Assembly (NCBI GenBank): GCA_027943245.1
Contig: JANDJZ010000007.1
Location: forward strand, 292,402-356,401
Reading direction: 5' to 3'
DNA from: Acanthamoeba sp. SK_2022b
Taxonomy: Eukaryota; Discosea; Longamoebia; Acanthamoebidae
DNA: 64,000 nucleotides
Shown: positions 41,111 through 53,112 of the stretch, one piece after another
Layout of the letters: each line of letters begins with the position of its first letter
How positions within the stretch are numbered: position 1 is the stretch's first letter
The notes under the pieces: model-generated
Seen by the model: only the letters and a program-made list of their open reading frames with translations
What the model was told of the DNA's origin: nothing
The model's database searches: none
Translations under genes and position numbers: made by a program

Positions 41111-42377
41111 ATGCTGCTCAATCGTACCTCGAATGCAGCGAAGAATCGCAACAATTTTTCAAAGATGATGAGCAGCATGGGACGGCGCTACCCCACCCTG
41201 CATGGCGCGCGTCATCTTCACCAACAGGAAGCGTCACTCGAACACCCTCTCGTCATCTCCGCCCCTCGTTCTTCCTCCACCGCTGCAGCCTCTGCCGCCA
41301 CGACCCATCTCGTGCACACAACCAGACTGCGCACGCTTGCCACCACCGTCTTCATCCGGGGCATTGCGACGCGTTCGGGCAAAGGTACCGCCTTCAATTC
41401 TTAATCTTCATTCATCTCTAAGAGAGCGATTTTTACTCGCACACGTCGCTCCCGTCTCATCTTTGTTGACGCTGCACAGAATCGGCTACCGTTACGAAAC
41501 CAGAGGTCGAGCCCCTGACGTTGGGCGAGTTCAAGAACGAAATGACGACGCTCATCGACCGGGAGGTGAAGGAATCCTCCACGGTGCTCGATCCGGCAGC
41601 CGAATACCTGGCCCAGCTCAATTACAGCTTCAGCGTGTCTGACGGCGTCGCCACGCTCAAGCGCGCCCAGGGCAAGCAAGTGTACACGTCTCTCCACACA
41701 CCCACCACACATGCACACGTGTTCTGACTGCGCGCGGTGTGCAGCATTGAGGTCTCTTTCGCAGTCGAAGAGGAGAGCGAAGAAGAAGAGGGCGAGGGCG
41801 AGAATGAGGAAGAAGAGGATGATGATGATGAAGAAGAAGAGGCAACGATGGAGTCAGTCAAAGTACAGGACATCGACCTCATCGCCGGAGTGAAGGATCT
41901 CTACATCCCCGCCGAGGTCAAGATCACCATTGTTGACAAGACGGTACATCATCATCTCTCATCTCTGCCTGTGCTCGTGTGCGCGTTACCTTACGCCATC
42001 GCCTCGCTTGTGCAGGGCAACGAGGTCAGCAGCATGGCGGTCTCTTGTTCGGCATACGAAAGCCGCTTCTTCATAGGTTCGCCATCCCTGCCATTGTCCA
42101 GCTTCAAACACACACAGCTCTGGCCATGCGCTCACGCAAGGTCGCGGGCGTGCCACCTGCAGACACACTGTACAGCGCCGACGGCAAGAATTCAGTCCAC
42201 TTTGAGCAGTTCTCGGAGGACCTGCAGGAGAAGATCTATGACTACCTCGAGTCACTCAAGCTCGACAACTCCCTAGGGACCTTCATCTACGAATACGTTC
42301 GCAACTACCACGCGCACAAGAGCGCCCAGGTGCTGAACGACCTCAAGCAGTTCGTGTCTCACCTGCGCGACGAGTGA
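41111..42377 (+). CDS. Mitochondrial MAM33/p32 (C1QBP) family protein
   Basis: A mitochondrial matrix trimeric acidic protein linked to oxidative phosphorylation and mitoribosome function. Exon 1 (41111-41384) encodes a Ser/Arg/Ala-rich targeting presequence with almost no acidic residues before the cleavage region (TRLRTLATTVFIRGIATRSGK). The mature part has the family order: LGEFKNEMTTLIDREVKESS; YSFSVSDGVATLKRAQGKQVYTI; a very acidic loop of Glu/Asp (near 41770-41850); VKVQDIDLIAGVKDLYIPAEVKITIV; GVPPADTLYSADGKNSVHFEQFSEDLQ; and the terminal helices IYDYLESLKLDNSLGTFIYEYVRN and LNDLKQFVSHLRDE. The F-I-Y-E-Y and L-K-x-F end is diagnostic. One donor is gtctct (after VYT), needed to keep frame with IEVSFAVEE. 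Confidence 0.88.
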
Positions 42378-42874
42378 GCGAGGTGACTTAGCCATGTGGT
42401 GGACGAGCCTAGGCCGCACGCAAGCGGGAGCTAGGCCTCGCGATTTCAAGAGCCTGGCCGAGCCAGTCCTGCTGGCCCACCCTTTCGATCTTGTACAAGA
42501 CAGCCATCGTGTACACACCCTTACCAGAGGCAAGGCCTTGTGGTTGTGAAATAAATAATATTTATTTGTTTACTTCTGTGTGCGCAAACCAAGTCGCGAG
42601 CCCAGGCGTGGCAGACAACCAAGGCCTGCTCGGCTTCAGAAGTCTGTGCCACAAGGTTGTGCATTGTGGGCCCAGATTACTGCTGGCAAGTGGGCTGTGA
42701 GATGACAGCTCCCCCTCTCTGAGGAGGTGGAGGGGTGCCATTGATTTATGTACTCTGTGCGTAGTGGCGCCTGTGGAGGCAAGAGGTAGTGGGAATGAGC
42801 GCCGAGACCAGCCAGCCGATGGTGGCGGCGAATGGCTCTCGGCGTGACTACAATCAAGGGAAAGAAGGGAAGGC
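42378..42874. other. Convergent 3' flank between MAM33 and LSM8
   Basis: 497 bp with no supported gene. Contains the palindromic AATAAA pair at 42549-42567 (separate entry). Remaining sequence shows no coding character; minus-strand ORFs here are read-through of the LSM8 frame neighbourhood. Confidence 0.45.
42549..42567. terminator. Palindromic poly(A) signal between MAM33 and LSM8
   Basis: The sequence aaataaataatatttattt is a perfect 8+3+8 palindrome. It gives AATAAA at 42550-42555 on + (about 173 bp after the MAM33 stop) and AATAAA on the minus strand at 42561-42566 (about 310 bp after the LSM8 stop). This is the same arrangement as at 21125-21141. Confidence 0.55.
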
Positions 42875-43413
42875 TCAGTGCATGACGTGTTGCAGTGGCT
42901 GCGCCCGCAGACTGGAGAAGTCGATCTGCTTGTCCAGTTGGTCGTTCAGCTCTCCGATCACGGCGCTGTTGAAAGGAGTTGGGATCGTGAGTGCCACGCG
43001 CGCTAACGCATTGGCCCGGCTGCAACAGAAGCGTGAGAGCGTGCGGTGAGGTGTACATGTTGTCTCCGCGAATGACGTAGAGCCCGAGTGGCACCTTCTC
43101 CATGCCCTGAGCGGAGTACACCCGCTCATGCGAGTCCTCCACGATGACATTGGCGAACTGATCGAAGCCGCGCAAGGTACCCTGCGGAAGTGTACAGCAG
43201 GTAAATCTTCTCACATCATGGCAAGATCTGGCATGAAAGTTGGGCGTACCACTATGCTTCGCGCATCACTGGTGACAATGGAGACTGTGCCTGCATTTCG
43301 AAAAAAGAAATCGGAAAATTAGCAGATGTATGCTGCGAATGTTTTTGCACAAGAAGAAAGGAACAGCAAAGAGGGCACGCACGATCAATGTACTCTTCCA
43401 GCAGCGATCCCAT
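42875..43413 (-). CDS. LSM8: U6 snRNA-associated Sm-like protein LSm8
   Basis: The subunit that makes the LSm2-8 ring nuclear; it binds the U6 snRNA 3' end for splicing. Four exons, all in phase: 43383-43413, 43250-43290, 43057-43181 and 42875-42965, giving 95 residues (human LSM8 has 96). The first exon is only 31 nt (MGSLLEEYID plus one base). Sm1 motif: RTVSIVTSDARSIVGTLRGFDQFANVIVEDSHERVY, given here as RTVSIVTSDARSIVG then TLRGFDQFANVIVEDSHERV. Sm2 motif: LGLYVIRGDN. The family-specific tail AVIGELND and SLRAQPLQHVMH resembles the human ending, which distinguishes it from LSM1. It is divergent from the peptidyl-tRNA hydrolase gene with 212 bp between starts. Confidence 0.97.
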
Positions 43414-43625
43414 TGCAATTTGTGGTACAAATGATCAGGCGGGAAAATCCAAGGCGCACAAGAACGAAAGACACAAAAGAAAAGCCATTTCCCTGCCGCA
43501 GACATTTTCTCCGATTTTCTTCAGTTAAGCAGAACAGCAAACAACGACACCTGCCGAGCTGCATTCATTCTTATCCAAGACTGCACGCACCACTGGCGAG
43601 GCTATTGCACGATCGCTTCAACGTC

Positions 43626-44492
43626 ATGGGATCTACAAGACCCAAAACATCTATTGTACGTTAAATTTGCTTTTTTTTTTAATTGTTTCGCGATTACCTC
43701 ACCTTCCACTTTGCAGATCGTGGGGCTTGGCAACTTGGTTTACCCCAACACACGACACAGTGTCGGCATCGCCTTTGTGGAGCGGCTCGCTCGCCGGCTA
43801 GGTCCTATCTCCTCCACGCTTTGTCCAACTACGTACCACTGACTCAAGAGCGCAGACATGAACTTCGTGAGAGACAAGACCGTTATGGGCCTGGTGGCGA
43901 GTCGGGAGGGCCTGGTGCTGGTGCAACCCACCACGCTCATGAACCTTAACGGCAAGACCGTGCTGCGAGCCATGCGCAAATACGAGGTGGAGGCGCAGGA
44001 CGTCACCGTCGTGCACGACGACGTCGAAACTGCGCTGGGCAAGATCGCCATACGCCTGGGAGGCGGCGCCAGGTATTCGACTTCTGTCCCATCTCCCCTG
44101 TTTATGTGTCTCTGTGCGGAAAACAGCTTGATGCTTACCCATGCTCGCTTTTGTCTAGAGGGCACAACGGCATACGATCGACAATGAACTGCCTTGGCAC
44201 AGGTGAGTTCCAGTGATGTAAATGGCCGTAGGCTGTGGGCTGTTGATGATGCGTGCAAGCGGCCTAACGCTGTGGGGTCGGCTCTCTCTTGGGCGCAGAG
44301 CAATTCAGACGGGTGCGGGTTGGCGTGGGGCGACCTGCAGACAAGACCGCCGACCTGGCGGACTTTGTGCTGGCCAAGTTCTCGCGAGAGGAGCAGAAGG
44401 TGGTGGACCAGGTGGCCGAAAAGGCCATCGACGACTTGTTGGCCTCGCTCTTCCCTTCGGCCGAATCCAAAGAACAAACCCTTGGGGGCTGA
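43626..44492 (+). CDS. Peptidyl-tRNA hydrolase, bacterial-type (PTRH1-like)
   Basis: Hydrolyses the ester bond of peptidyl-tRNA released from stalled ribosomes. Five exons kept frame: 43626-43655, 43717-43801, 43856-44072, 44159-44202 and 44299-44492, giving 189 residues, the usual Pth length. Catalytic and substrate residues are present in order: GLGN (Asn), YPNTRHSVG (catalytic His), LMNLNG (Asn), VVHDDVE (catalytic Asp), and GGARGHNGIRS (Asn of the tRNA-binding loop). The end RVRVGVGRP and KFSREEQKVVDQV is also typical. The N-terminus before the domain is only ten residues (MGSTRPKTSI), with little sign of a long mitochondrial presequence. A 30-nt first exon and a 54-nt second intron are notably short. 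The last ~15 residues (AESKEQTLGG) are unstructured. Confidence 0.95.
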
Positions 44493-44733
44493 AGATCCTT
44501 TTCTTTATTTTTCCTTTTATTTCTTTCTTTCTTTTCGTTTTCTTGGCGAGATCCACCCAATAGCTAACAGGCAGGGATAAGAAGTGTGCCCGAATATCTC
44601 TGCTATGTAGCCGTTCCGTTGTAACCAATTCTTCAGATACCAACGTGTAATTGACTGGACGTCTCGAAAAGAAAAGCTCAGCCGCAGAGGGTAGGTACGG
44701 CAGAGCTAGGGCGTTAGTGAGCGGAGAGACGTG

Positions 44734-47203
44734 ATGAAGAGGACGTCGATATTCTTCGCCCTGGCGTTCATCGCCTTCGTTCTCGCGGCCACCTCAGCCG
44801 ACAGTCAGGACGTCCGCGCCCGCTTCGAGGAGGGCCAGCAGTCGTGTTCGACAGTCCTCAGTCTGGCCGAGGAGCGTTTCCTCTTCTTTGGTCAGAAGGT
44901 GAACCAGCTCTACATCTGCTCCAATGGCGTGGTCCTGCTGAACCCGCCCTCCAAAGAGTTCAACACCAAGCCTCACCCGCTGGACCAGCCCGGGGAGATC
45001 CCAAGTACCCCCACACTCCCCTTTATGATGTTGATTGACCTTTCCTAACAATCGCAAAACTTCTTTAGTGATCGCCCCCTACTGGAGCTCGAAGCTGAGC
45101 AAGGTCGACATAACGGCCGCCATCCAGTACCCCTCCCCCGAGGTCTTGGATCTGATTGAGAGCGCTTTCCCCAAGATGGAAATCAGCGCCTCGAGCAGCG
45201 TCAACATCACTTGGGCCTACGACGGTAGATCACACACTTGATTGTGAGGCTTTCCTTTTGCTGATCATGACGTTGGTACCATTGCTGCCTCAACAAGCAG
45301 GCAAGAGCGTGCAGCTGATCATCGTCATGGACGATGAGACCGCCAACAGCTATGGTGTCTTCGTCTACAATGGCCACTACCGCACCGAGTCCGCCGGGTG
45401 GCTGAGCTCGTTGCTCGGCACCGAGGAGGCGCCCGCCATCGGCTATGACGCTGGTGCGTGGTCTTCGCATTTGTGATCGCCCCAAAAACCCTAACAACCC
45501 TTGATGTTGACTCGCGCAGGTGACGGCCAGGTGTCGGGCTCGTATACCCCTATGCCCAAGCTCTGGGGTAATGTGGGCGTTGATGGAAGAGTCGTGTTCG
45601 GGTTCTCTGCTCACCGCAACATGCCGTATTACTCAAGTGAGTGACCTCCCACCAGCGACCACATAACCACGCTGTCTGAAACTCACCTTTTGTTTGTGGC
45701 TCAGGCAAGCGCGCTGAGTTGGAGGCGAGACGGACGGAGGCACGCGCCCCATCGCAAGCTCGAACTATCGTGCAATGTAACCGTTTGCTGACGCTCAGTT
45801 CTTGCGCTCCGCAGGCTTCCGGAATTGAATTGCTGTTACTCAACATGGAAGTCACCCCAGTCGGTGGCAACTGGTCCTCATCCGTCCTTTTCGATCTGCA
45901 ATACAACTACACCAATGAGGGAGAGGACACACCGGGCGCAGGATGGCTTGACAGCATCGTTCTCTCCAGTACTCCCGACTTGAACGGTAGGTCTTTCCTC
46001 AGCTCCCTGCACGCATGGACAGTCTTAACCGAAGTTCCCATCTGTTAGGGGCCATCGCCTTACTGGCGGACATTGACAACTTCCACTTCGACGACACTGT
46101 TTTTCGTGACGAATACTACGAGGGTAGCGCCTCGAACATCCAGTTGACCGTCGACCCAGGAACCTATTACCTCGTGCTCGTGCTCGATCGCTATGGGATT
46201 TTGGGAAACGACAACACGACCAACACCATACAAGCTGTTCGGATCGTGGTCCCGACCAGCTGCGACCTCGTCGTTTCTGACGCCAGTACGCTGCCCGACA
46301 CTGAACAAACCCCTGGCGGTCCGGCTGATCATTGTCTTCATTTGGGTAGCCGTGAGTCCCGATCCGGCGTTCGTGGGCGGCACCCTGTCGTTGACGTACA
46401 CCGTGACAAACGAGGGCCGGGATCCGACCGACGATTCGGTCTGGTATGACGATGTCTACGTCTACCCTGCCTCCGGTAACGGCATTCCCAGCTCCTCCCG
46501 GCCCCTAATCAGAAGCAATGTGACAGACAGATGAAACTCACCCTTTCTCGTTCAGTCCCGGCGAATGAACGTGTGGTGTCGGACAACTGGTTCGCATGGA
46601 CTGTCAGTACGTCGCTCTCTTCTTTGTGTCCGTGCCTGTGTTCGGGCAGCATTGCTCACCCAAGCACCTCTAGCTACCTCTATACCGGGCAAGCCCCAAG
46701 TCATGAACCAAGGATCCCACTACACGAACACCGTCACCAAGTCTCATGGCTTGTCTGCTGGCTCCTACGTGCTCGTCCTGTACATCAACCACGTACTCAC
46801 GGACGAGCCTTCAGCGACCGAGGTCACCAAGACCAATAACATCGCCCAAGTTGAGTTTGAGGTTCGCCCTCCCCTCTCCAAGAGGCTGTTGTCCGGCAGG
46901 CACTAAGCCCATCATTAACAGGTCATCGAACCCTCGCCCTCGGCGACACCCAGCGCTTCACCTTCCCCCTCAGCCGCGCCATCTTCGGACCCCTCCCCCT
47001 CCTCAACGCCCTCTGCTTCGCCCTCTCCCTCTCCCTCGGCTTCGTCCGAGCCCATTTCCTCGAGTACTCCCACTCCCTCGAGTACTCCTACCAGTACTCC
47101 GAGCAGTACTCCTACCACCTCTCCGACGATCAGCGGCCACTCGGTGGTGATCAACTTCAACTTTGCAGGCATTCTCCCGGCCAACTACTACCGTCGTAGG
47201 TAG
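44734..47203 (+). CDS. Secreted NIDO-domain protein with Ser/Pro/Thr-rich C-terminus
   Basis: Start ATG 44734 with signal peptide MKRTSIFFALAFIAFVLAATSAD. The first module has the nidogen-like NIDO pattern: LFFGQKVNQLYICSNGVVLLNPPS, VIAPYWSSKLSKVDI, SVNITWAYD, VQLIIVMDDETANSYGVFVYN, PAIGYDAGDGQVSG. Then come beta-rich repeats of CARDB type: CDLVVSDAS near 46260; a second with SPDPAFVGGTLSLTYTVTNEG; and HGLSAGSYVLVLYINH with TKTNNIAQVEFE. The C-terminal ~90 residues are a Ser/Pro/Thr stalk (near 46925-47130), a likely O-glycosylated region, ending INFNFAGILPANYYRRR. There is no membrane helix or GPI-type tail, so secretion or wall association is likely. About nine introns. NIDO proteins often act in adhesion; the partner is unknown. 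Confidence 0.8.
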
Positions 47204-47413
47204 GCGTCAGGTGGCTTCTGACTGCCCTTTGTAACTCTCCCCTCTCTCTCCTCTTATTTTCTCCTCTTGGCCCGCTCTCCACCACTTCGTGCGCCTCCTC
47301 TGTGCGACATTTGGTCGAGTCATCTCCAATCCTCTATACGAATGAAGGCCAATGTTGTTGAGCAAACCGGATGTCTATTGCGCCACTGCCACGCCCGTCC
47401 AGGGAGGCCGCCC

Positions 47414-48241
47414 TCACTCAGCGTTGGTGCCGCCGCCCTTGGATTGCCACTCTGCGTTGGTCTTGAACTCCTGCTCCAGTCGTTCTCGTGCCCTGCGCAC
47501 AGGAACAAGCGAAGGTGAATTGAGGACACATGTGCACGCGCGTATCTGGTGACGCGTGTGCGTGTGCGTGTGCGTGTGCGTGTGCGTGTGCGTGTGCGTG
47601 TGCGTGTGCGTGTGCGTGTGCGTGTGCGTGTGCCATTCGCAGTACACGAATAATTATTACCTGAAGACCTTGGACTGCAGATAAAACGACCCACCGTTGG
47701 CGGGATCGTTCGACTTGAACAACTGCTCGTATCGCTAGTATGCACGCACCGTCGAGAGCATGAGATCACAAGAGCTTGTAGCGTGCGCGTCGTGTGCGCG
47801 GTGCGGCTGGCACTTCCATATACCTTGGTGACGTCCTTGAGTTCGTAAGGTGGCCGCAGCCCCAAAATTTTCTGAGCCTCAACAAGGGAGAGGCCGGCCC
47901 CAGTCTGCTTAGCCTCTAACGCGGGGAGACGATAAAGTGGATTATAAAAATCAATTAATATTTCATTAATTGATTTATATGTATGAGTCGTGGGCGTACT
48001 GAGGCCGGCTTGTCGCCAGGCGTCGAGGAAGGCCTTCCCAAACACCTGCGTGCCCACGCCCAGGAGGTTCAAGAGCAGTCGCACTACCTGCGCCCCCCCC
48101 ACCAAATTTAATCTCATAACTGCGCGGCAATGTGATTCCACTTTGAGGGCTGTGCTCACAGGCCTACAGCATGAGCCACGCAAATGGGCGTTGCTGTCTC
48201 GGCCCGCGGTGAAAGACTGACGTTGCATGCATGCGTACCAT
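47414..48241 (-). CDS. PAM16: PAM16/TIM16, import-motor J-like subunit
   Basis: A matrix-side inner-membrane subunit that regulates the J-protein PAM18 in the TIM23 import motor. Exons read: VVRLLLNLLGVGTQVFGKAFLDAWRQAGL (membrane-associating N-terminal helix); EAKQTGAGLSLVEAQKILGLRPPYELKDVTK; RYEQLFKSNDPANGGSFYLQSKVF; RARERLEQEFKTNAEWQSK and a GGGTNAE tail. The J-like fold is clear (LSLVEAQKILGL, then YEQLFKSND) and the HPD motif is absent, as expected for PAM16. The start is uncertain: either ATG 48239-48241 spliced directly after the ATG (donor gtacgc), giving MVVRLLLN, or a downstream in-frame ATG near 48118 read through the acceptor. The last intron carries the hexamer repeat at 47554-47633. 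It converges with the NIDO gene. Confidence 0.85.
47554..47633 (+). repeat. (CGTGTG)n hexanucleotide repeat in PAM16 intron
   Basis: About 13 units of cgtgtg on + (minus strand CACACG), in the intron before the RARERLEQEF exon. Confidence 0.95.
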
Positions 48242-48366
48242 GATCGTGGGTGGCAAAAAAAAGGAGGTAAAAGGCGGGAAATTTTGCTAAATGGGGGAGA
48301 AAATATAAAGTATAATAATATGGAATGAAAATGTCTGTACAGACAGCAGGCTACTGATCGGGGTAA

Positions 48367-51300
48367 TCAGTCGTCGTGGGGGACGCGGCTGCTACTGCTG
48401 CTGGAGTGGCTGGCGTCCTCTTGGTCCATCGTGTCTTCGTCGTCGCTATCGTCATCGGCGCCCGGCACGCGACGGTTCGATACAACTTGATGGAACACCT
48501 CCTCCAGAGCTGGCAGGCGCATTGTTTTCACGTCAGTTATGACACACACGTACACAACAGAAGCGGAGAGAAGGAGCAACGGTACTGGTGTTGCTGATGC
48601 CCCAGTCGGTGATGCCCACGCTCTCCTTGTTGGCGTCGATGTTGCAAAACACCTGGCTGAGGATCACCGACTGCGCCACGCCACCCACACCACGAAAGGG
48701 TAAGACAGTGAACCGGAACCGCAGCTGACACGACCCTGGCAGGGCCTGCGTGGCCATGGCCGTTGGCGAGGGCGCATACCTTCTTGGGGAGGTAGAAGAT
48801 GACCGTTCCGCTGATGTTGCTGATCTCCTTAGCTCCGGGCACCAGTTGCTTCACAAACCTGCGCACAGCCGAGGAGGAGGAGAGCAAGAGGGAGAAGTGG
48901 GTGGCGCGTAAGCACAGACGCCGGGCGGAGGACACGTCGAGGTGGGGAGAAGAGAGGGAGGAGCGGGCTGTACGCGATGGCCTGCGGTTTGCACTCGTGG
49001 TCGGCGCAGGTGATGGTGAGCTTGAAGCCCTTGCCGAACCGGGACTTGAGCTCGGCCGAGGTGCCGACCGCGCGTACGCGACCCTCCGCCATGATCACCT
49101 GAGGGACACGCGGTGTGAAAACAGAGGCGCACGCGAGAGCGGGCGGAAGACAGGCGTACGATTCGGTTACAGAGGGCCTCGGCCTCCTCCATGGAGTGAG
49201 TGGTGAGAATGAGCGCCGACTGCTTCTTTCGTGCGCTGATGGCCGACCACAGGGCGCGCTTGGACTTGGGATCCAGTCCCCTGTTTAATTGGGGAAAAAA
49301 TGAATAAATAAATCCATAAATAAAATTAATAAAATATCTGCGCTTGCTGCAAAGAAGGAGAGCAGACGTACGTGCTGGGCTCGTCTAAGAGGATCAGCTT
49401 GGGATCGCCCATGAGAGCTGTGTATAAGAAAATTTTAAATAATAAATAAAATTCCAAGGCTCGAGCCAGGCGCTAATGAAGGCCACGTACACATGCCGAC
49501 GGACAGGCGTCGCTTCATACCGCCGGAGAAGGCGCGCACGGGCTTGTGTCGGACCTTGTAGAGGTTGAGCGACTCGAGGACGTCCCTCACCTCCCTCTTC
49601 AGCGTCTTGCCATGCATGCCCTTCATCCGGCCGTAGAATTGCAGATGCTGCGCGGCGCGAACACCCACCCATTCATTCGCGGGTGAGACACAAGCATCGC
49701 GAAAAAGAGAGAGGCCAGGTCCACGCCGTAGGCGGAGCTACGCACCTCGGTCGCGGTGAGGCTGCCCCAGAGGATGTCGTGCTGCGGGCACACGCCTGTA
49801 GCACAGCAGTGAAGCAAGCCCCGTGTGAGTCTTTGAGTGGCACGATAGGAATGTGGCATGAAGGAGAGCGCCGAGGAGCGAAGAGGCCAGCGGTACCAGT
49901 AAGCAGGTGAATGTAGGAAACGTCGTGCGGCAGCGTGAAGTTGTACATGCAGACCTGGCCGCTCGTGGGCTGGATGAGACCGCAGATGATGCCCATCGTA
50001 GTCGTTTTGCCCTACGTGGCCGCGCATGAAACACGCGTATCAGCCACCGCTGTGCGTGCAGGCGCAAGGTCGAGCTTTCTTCTCGGCTCGTGAACGAGTG
50101 GGATGCTCATGTACCGCTCCGTTGGGGCCCAGAAAGCCCACGCACTCGTTCGAGCCGATGACGAAGCTGGCGCCCTTTAGCGCGCGTTCGGGCTTCCTCT
50201 CCTTGACCTTCTTGCCGCACAGTCTGCACGCGTGGTGCGTAGGTGAGTCGCGCAAGCGCGTGCGCCAGGTGGTCAGGTGATGCGCACCGAGGAATGTAGC
50301 GCCACCACGAAAACGGCGGCGAAGCCCAGAAGGGCGCGTTGTACTCCTTCGTCAAGTTCTGCACCTTCAACTGTCGTAGTGATTCACACGCGTAGAAACG
50401 TGTAAGTTGTAGACCCCTCCCTACCAATCGTCGCTACGACGAAAAAGAACGAAAGCGATAGGTGTGGGGGGGGGGGGGTAATACGGGAAGGTTCTCGTCG
50501 GAGTGCGCCCGTTGGCACTCGGCCTGGACGTCTTTGGGCTCGTGCCCGTCTTCGAGGTCGTTCTCCACAGAGGGGCTCAGGCAGCAGCAGCAGTCGATCA
50601 GACGACGCACGCCAGGCAGGCGCTTGAGCGGCGCGAGGAAGAAGAGCGGGTGCTTGGGCAGGCCGTAGGTGCCGGGGAACACCTGGTCGAGGTAGAGCGC
50701 GAGGACGAGCATGATGGCCCACTGGACCGCCAGGAAGGCGTAGACATACGACATGTGCGCCGGTGCGCTGCTTATGTCGCCGCCCTTCAGGCCCGGCCCG
50801 TTGTACGACACCTGGAGAGGGAAGCGGCGTTCGTATCAATCGGTATAAACCATGCGCGGTGCGCACGCGCGCAGTGGGGCCGTGCTGTACCTCGCTGAGG
50901 AGCCAAGACATGCCACGCACGAGAGCGAAGGAGGGCACCACCGAGATTCCATTGACCGCTGTTGCATTCCAAGCAGGTTCCAGCTTGAGTTGTTGAACAA
51001 CAACAACAACTGATGTGGGTAATCGATTGATTGGGTTACCTGACTCGCTGGCGTCGAAGATGAGGGTCTGGATGGTGAACACGGCAACGAAGGTGATTCC
51101 GAGGATGTAGAAGTATCCAAACGCTTTGTGTCACACGTGCAACGTGGTCCACAGTATGAGCTCCTACTGGACGGAGGGCCGGGATTGGGAGAAAGAGAGG
51201 GCCGGGGGCGTACTGGATGCGCTGCGCTCTCTTTGGAAGAAGACGGAGAGAAGGAAGGACATGGCGACCAGGGTGTGGCCCCATATGAAGAACAGGATGA

Positions 51301-53112
51301 AGTAGACGCCAAAGTTGTTGATAGTGAAGAAACGGAACTCTGTGTAGGCAAGTTTGCGCACAAGATGCGTAAGGACACGCGCCGTATCATGCTTTGAGTA
51401 GATTGAGAGGGGGGAGGCAGAGAATGGGAGCGAGTCTGCGTACGAAAGACCCAGCCGGCGATGATCAGGAACGCGGCCACGAAGCAGTAGAGGAGGTAGC
51501 ACCAAAAGTATTGGACCAGCCAATAGATCGGCATGCGGAGGCCCATCTGGCACAAAAATAATAAGAATAATAATTGTAATAATAATAAACAGCACGAGGT
51601 CAGCGAGCTGTGACGTGTAGGGAGTTAAAAGACATGAAGGAGGAGGAGGAGAAAGCCGAACCATCTTCATCATCTCCCTGATTCTGTTTTCCTTTTCATA
51701 GGCCAAGCTCTGTGTGGCGGTGACACACACGCGCCTTTAGGCAAACTGCTCAGAGGGACAGAGGGAGATTGGAGGGGGGGGGGTGGCAGCTGGGTACTGA
51801 AAGGAAAACGGGCAGGAGCTGGTGAAGGATGAGCGAGAAGAAGAGACCGCCCACAAGGCTCACAATGTCCAGTTCGTTGTAGTCGTCCTTTTGCGGCAGC
51901 TTCTTCACGCCCACTGCAAGCCCCCCGACGTGGAGTGAGCAGGCATGCCCGCGCGAGCGGAGCACGTGGATGGGCGGACGCACGGAATTCGGCCACGATC
52001 CGGGGTGAGGGGAGCAGACTGGCGTAGGCCTGAGTGATGAGGCTCAGCGCGCCCACGATGTCTCTGCCACGCGAGATCGTGTAGTTGTAGTAGACCCCAA
52101 AGTCGAGCACCGAGTTGGTCACCGACACCTCCTCGAACACGTACGCTGCGGGCTTGTGTTAGTGGAGAAGGACGTCGTGATGATTACGGCCAAATAGTTG
52201 GCTACGGTACCGCTGGTGTAGAGTGCGCCCTTGCCGGTGGCATCGTAGAGGATGCGGTTGATGTCGGTCACGCCATCCTCTTGCACGAACGAGTAGTTGT
52301 ACGGCTGCGACGGAACGATGTCCAGGTCCTTCAGATATAACTCCGAATCCTCATACTTGGGAAACTGCAGGCCAACACAAGAGTTCAGCGTGCACTCTCG
52401 ATCAAGATGCACAGAGGCAGGCTAAACTTGACAACCCAAAATAAAAGTGTAAAAAATCACAATAAAATAGAGAGCCAACCTTGATTGACACGGTTCGGTT
52501 GAAAAGAGCTATAGCTCCGAGCAGGCCCGTCCCGGTGCCACCGTACGGGTCGAATTGGCCAATGGGCACCTCTCCGGTCATGCCTGCGTCGGTGTACAGA
52601 ATCTCGGCGGCCGGTGGCTGGTAGTTGCCCTCGGCCGGCTTGCTCAAGCTGCACGACAGCGTTCACGAGGGTGAGCCGTGCGACCGTGGCTGTGCCACGC
52701 CGTTTGTGGTGAGAACAGAGAGTACATACATGAGGAACGGCGCCTTGGTGACGGGGTTTCGGTAGGCGACACTGTCGTTGTCCACCAGCGAAGAAATCCA
52801 CTGTTGCAGCAAGAACAGGATGAGCATCTGTGGACACACCGTTGAACGGTGTCAGCATCAAACCGAAGCCCGCAATAAACTGATCATTTTAGCCTTGGCG
52901 GTATTTGGGCGCACGAGGATGATGGGGGTGAGAATTTGGCAGGTGTTGGTGCCGTAGTTGCGCTTCTGGGCGATGGCACTCTTGGCCAGCAGCGCCCAGC
53001 ACTGACCCCTGTAGGAGAGGCGCTTCTTTATCGCTCGGCGCAGCTCATGGTCGCTCAGCTGGGTAAAGTCCACCCCATCCTCCACCACCTTGGCCTGTTT
53101 GCCCTCACCCAT
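48367..53112 (-). CDS. ABCA-type half transporter (first of a divergent pair)
   Basis: A one-TMD, one-NBD ABC transporter of subfamily A, a class that mostly moves lipids. Start ATG 53112 (MGEGKQAKVVEDG), stop 48367-48369. A first hydrophobic region (MLILFLLQQW) is followed by a long loop with RDIVGALSLITQAYASLL. The membrane domain runs about 51700-50650, with YFWCYLLYCFVAAFLIIAGWVF and FGVYFILFFIWGHTLVAMSFL. A linker contains four consecutive Cys (RLIDCCCC, near 50581-50595). The NBD has Walker A GPNGA/GKTTT split by an intron, Q-loop CPQHDILW, signature [11 protein letters not shown], Walker B LILLDEP, D-loop GLDP and switch His in [12 protein letters not shown]. An ABCA C-terminal regulatory domain ends in an Asp/Glu/Ser-rich tail. 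All catalytic residues are intact. About 18 introns. Confidence 0.92.
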
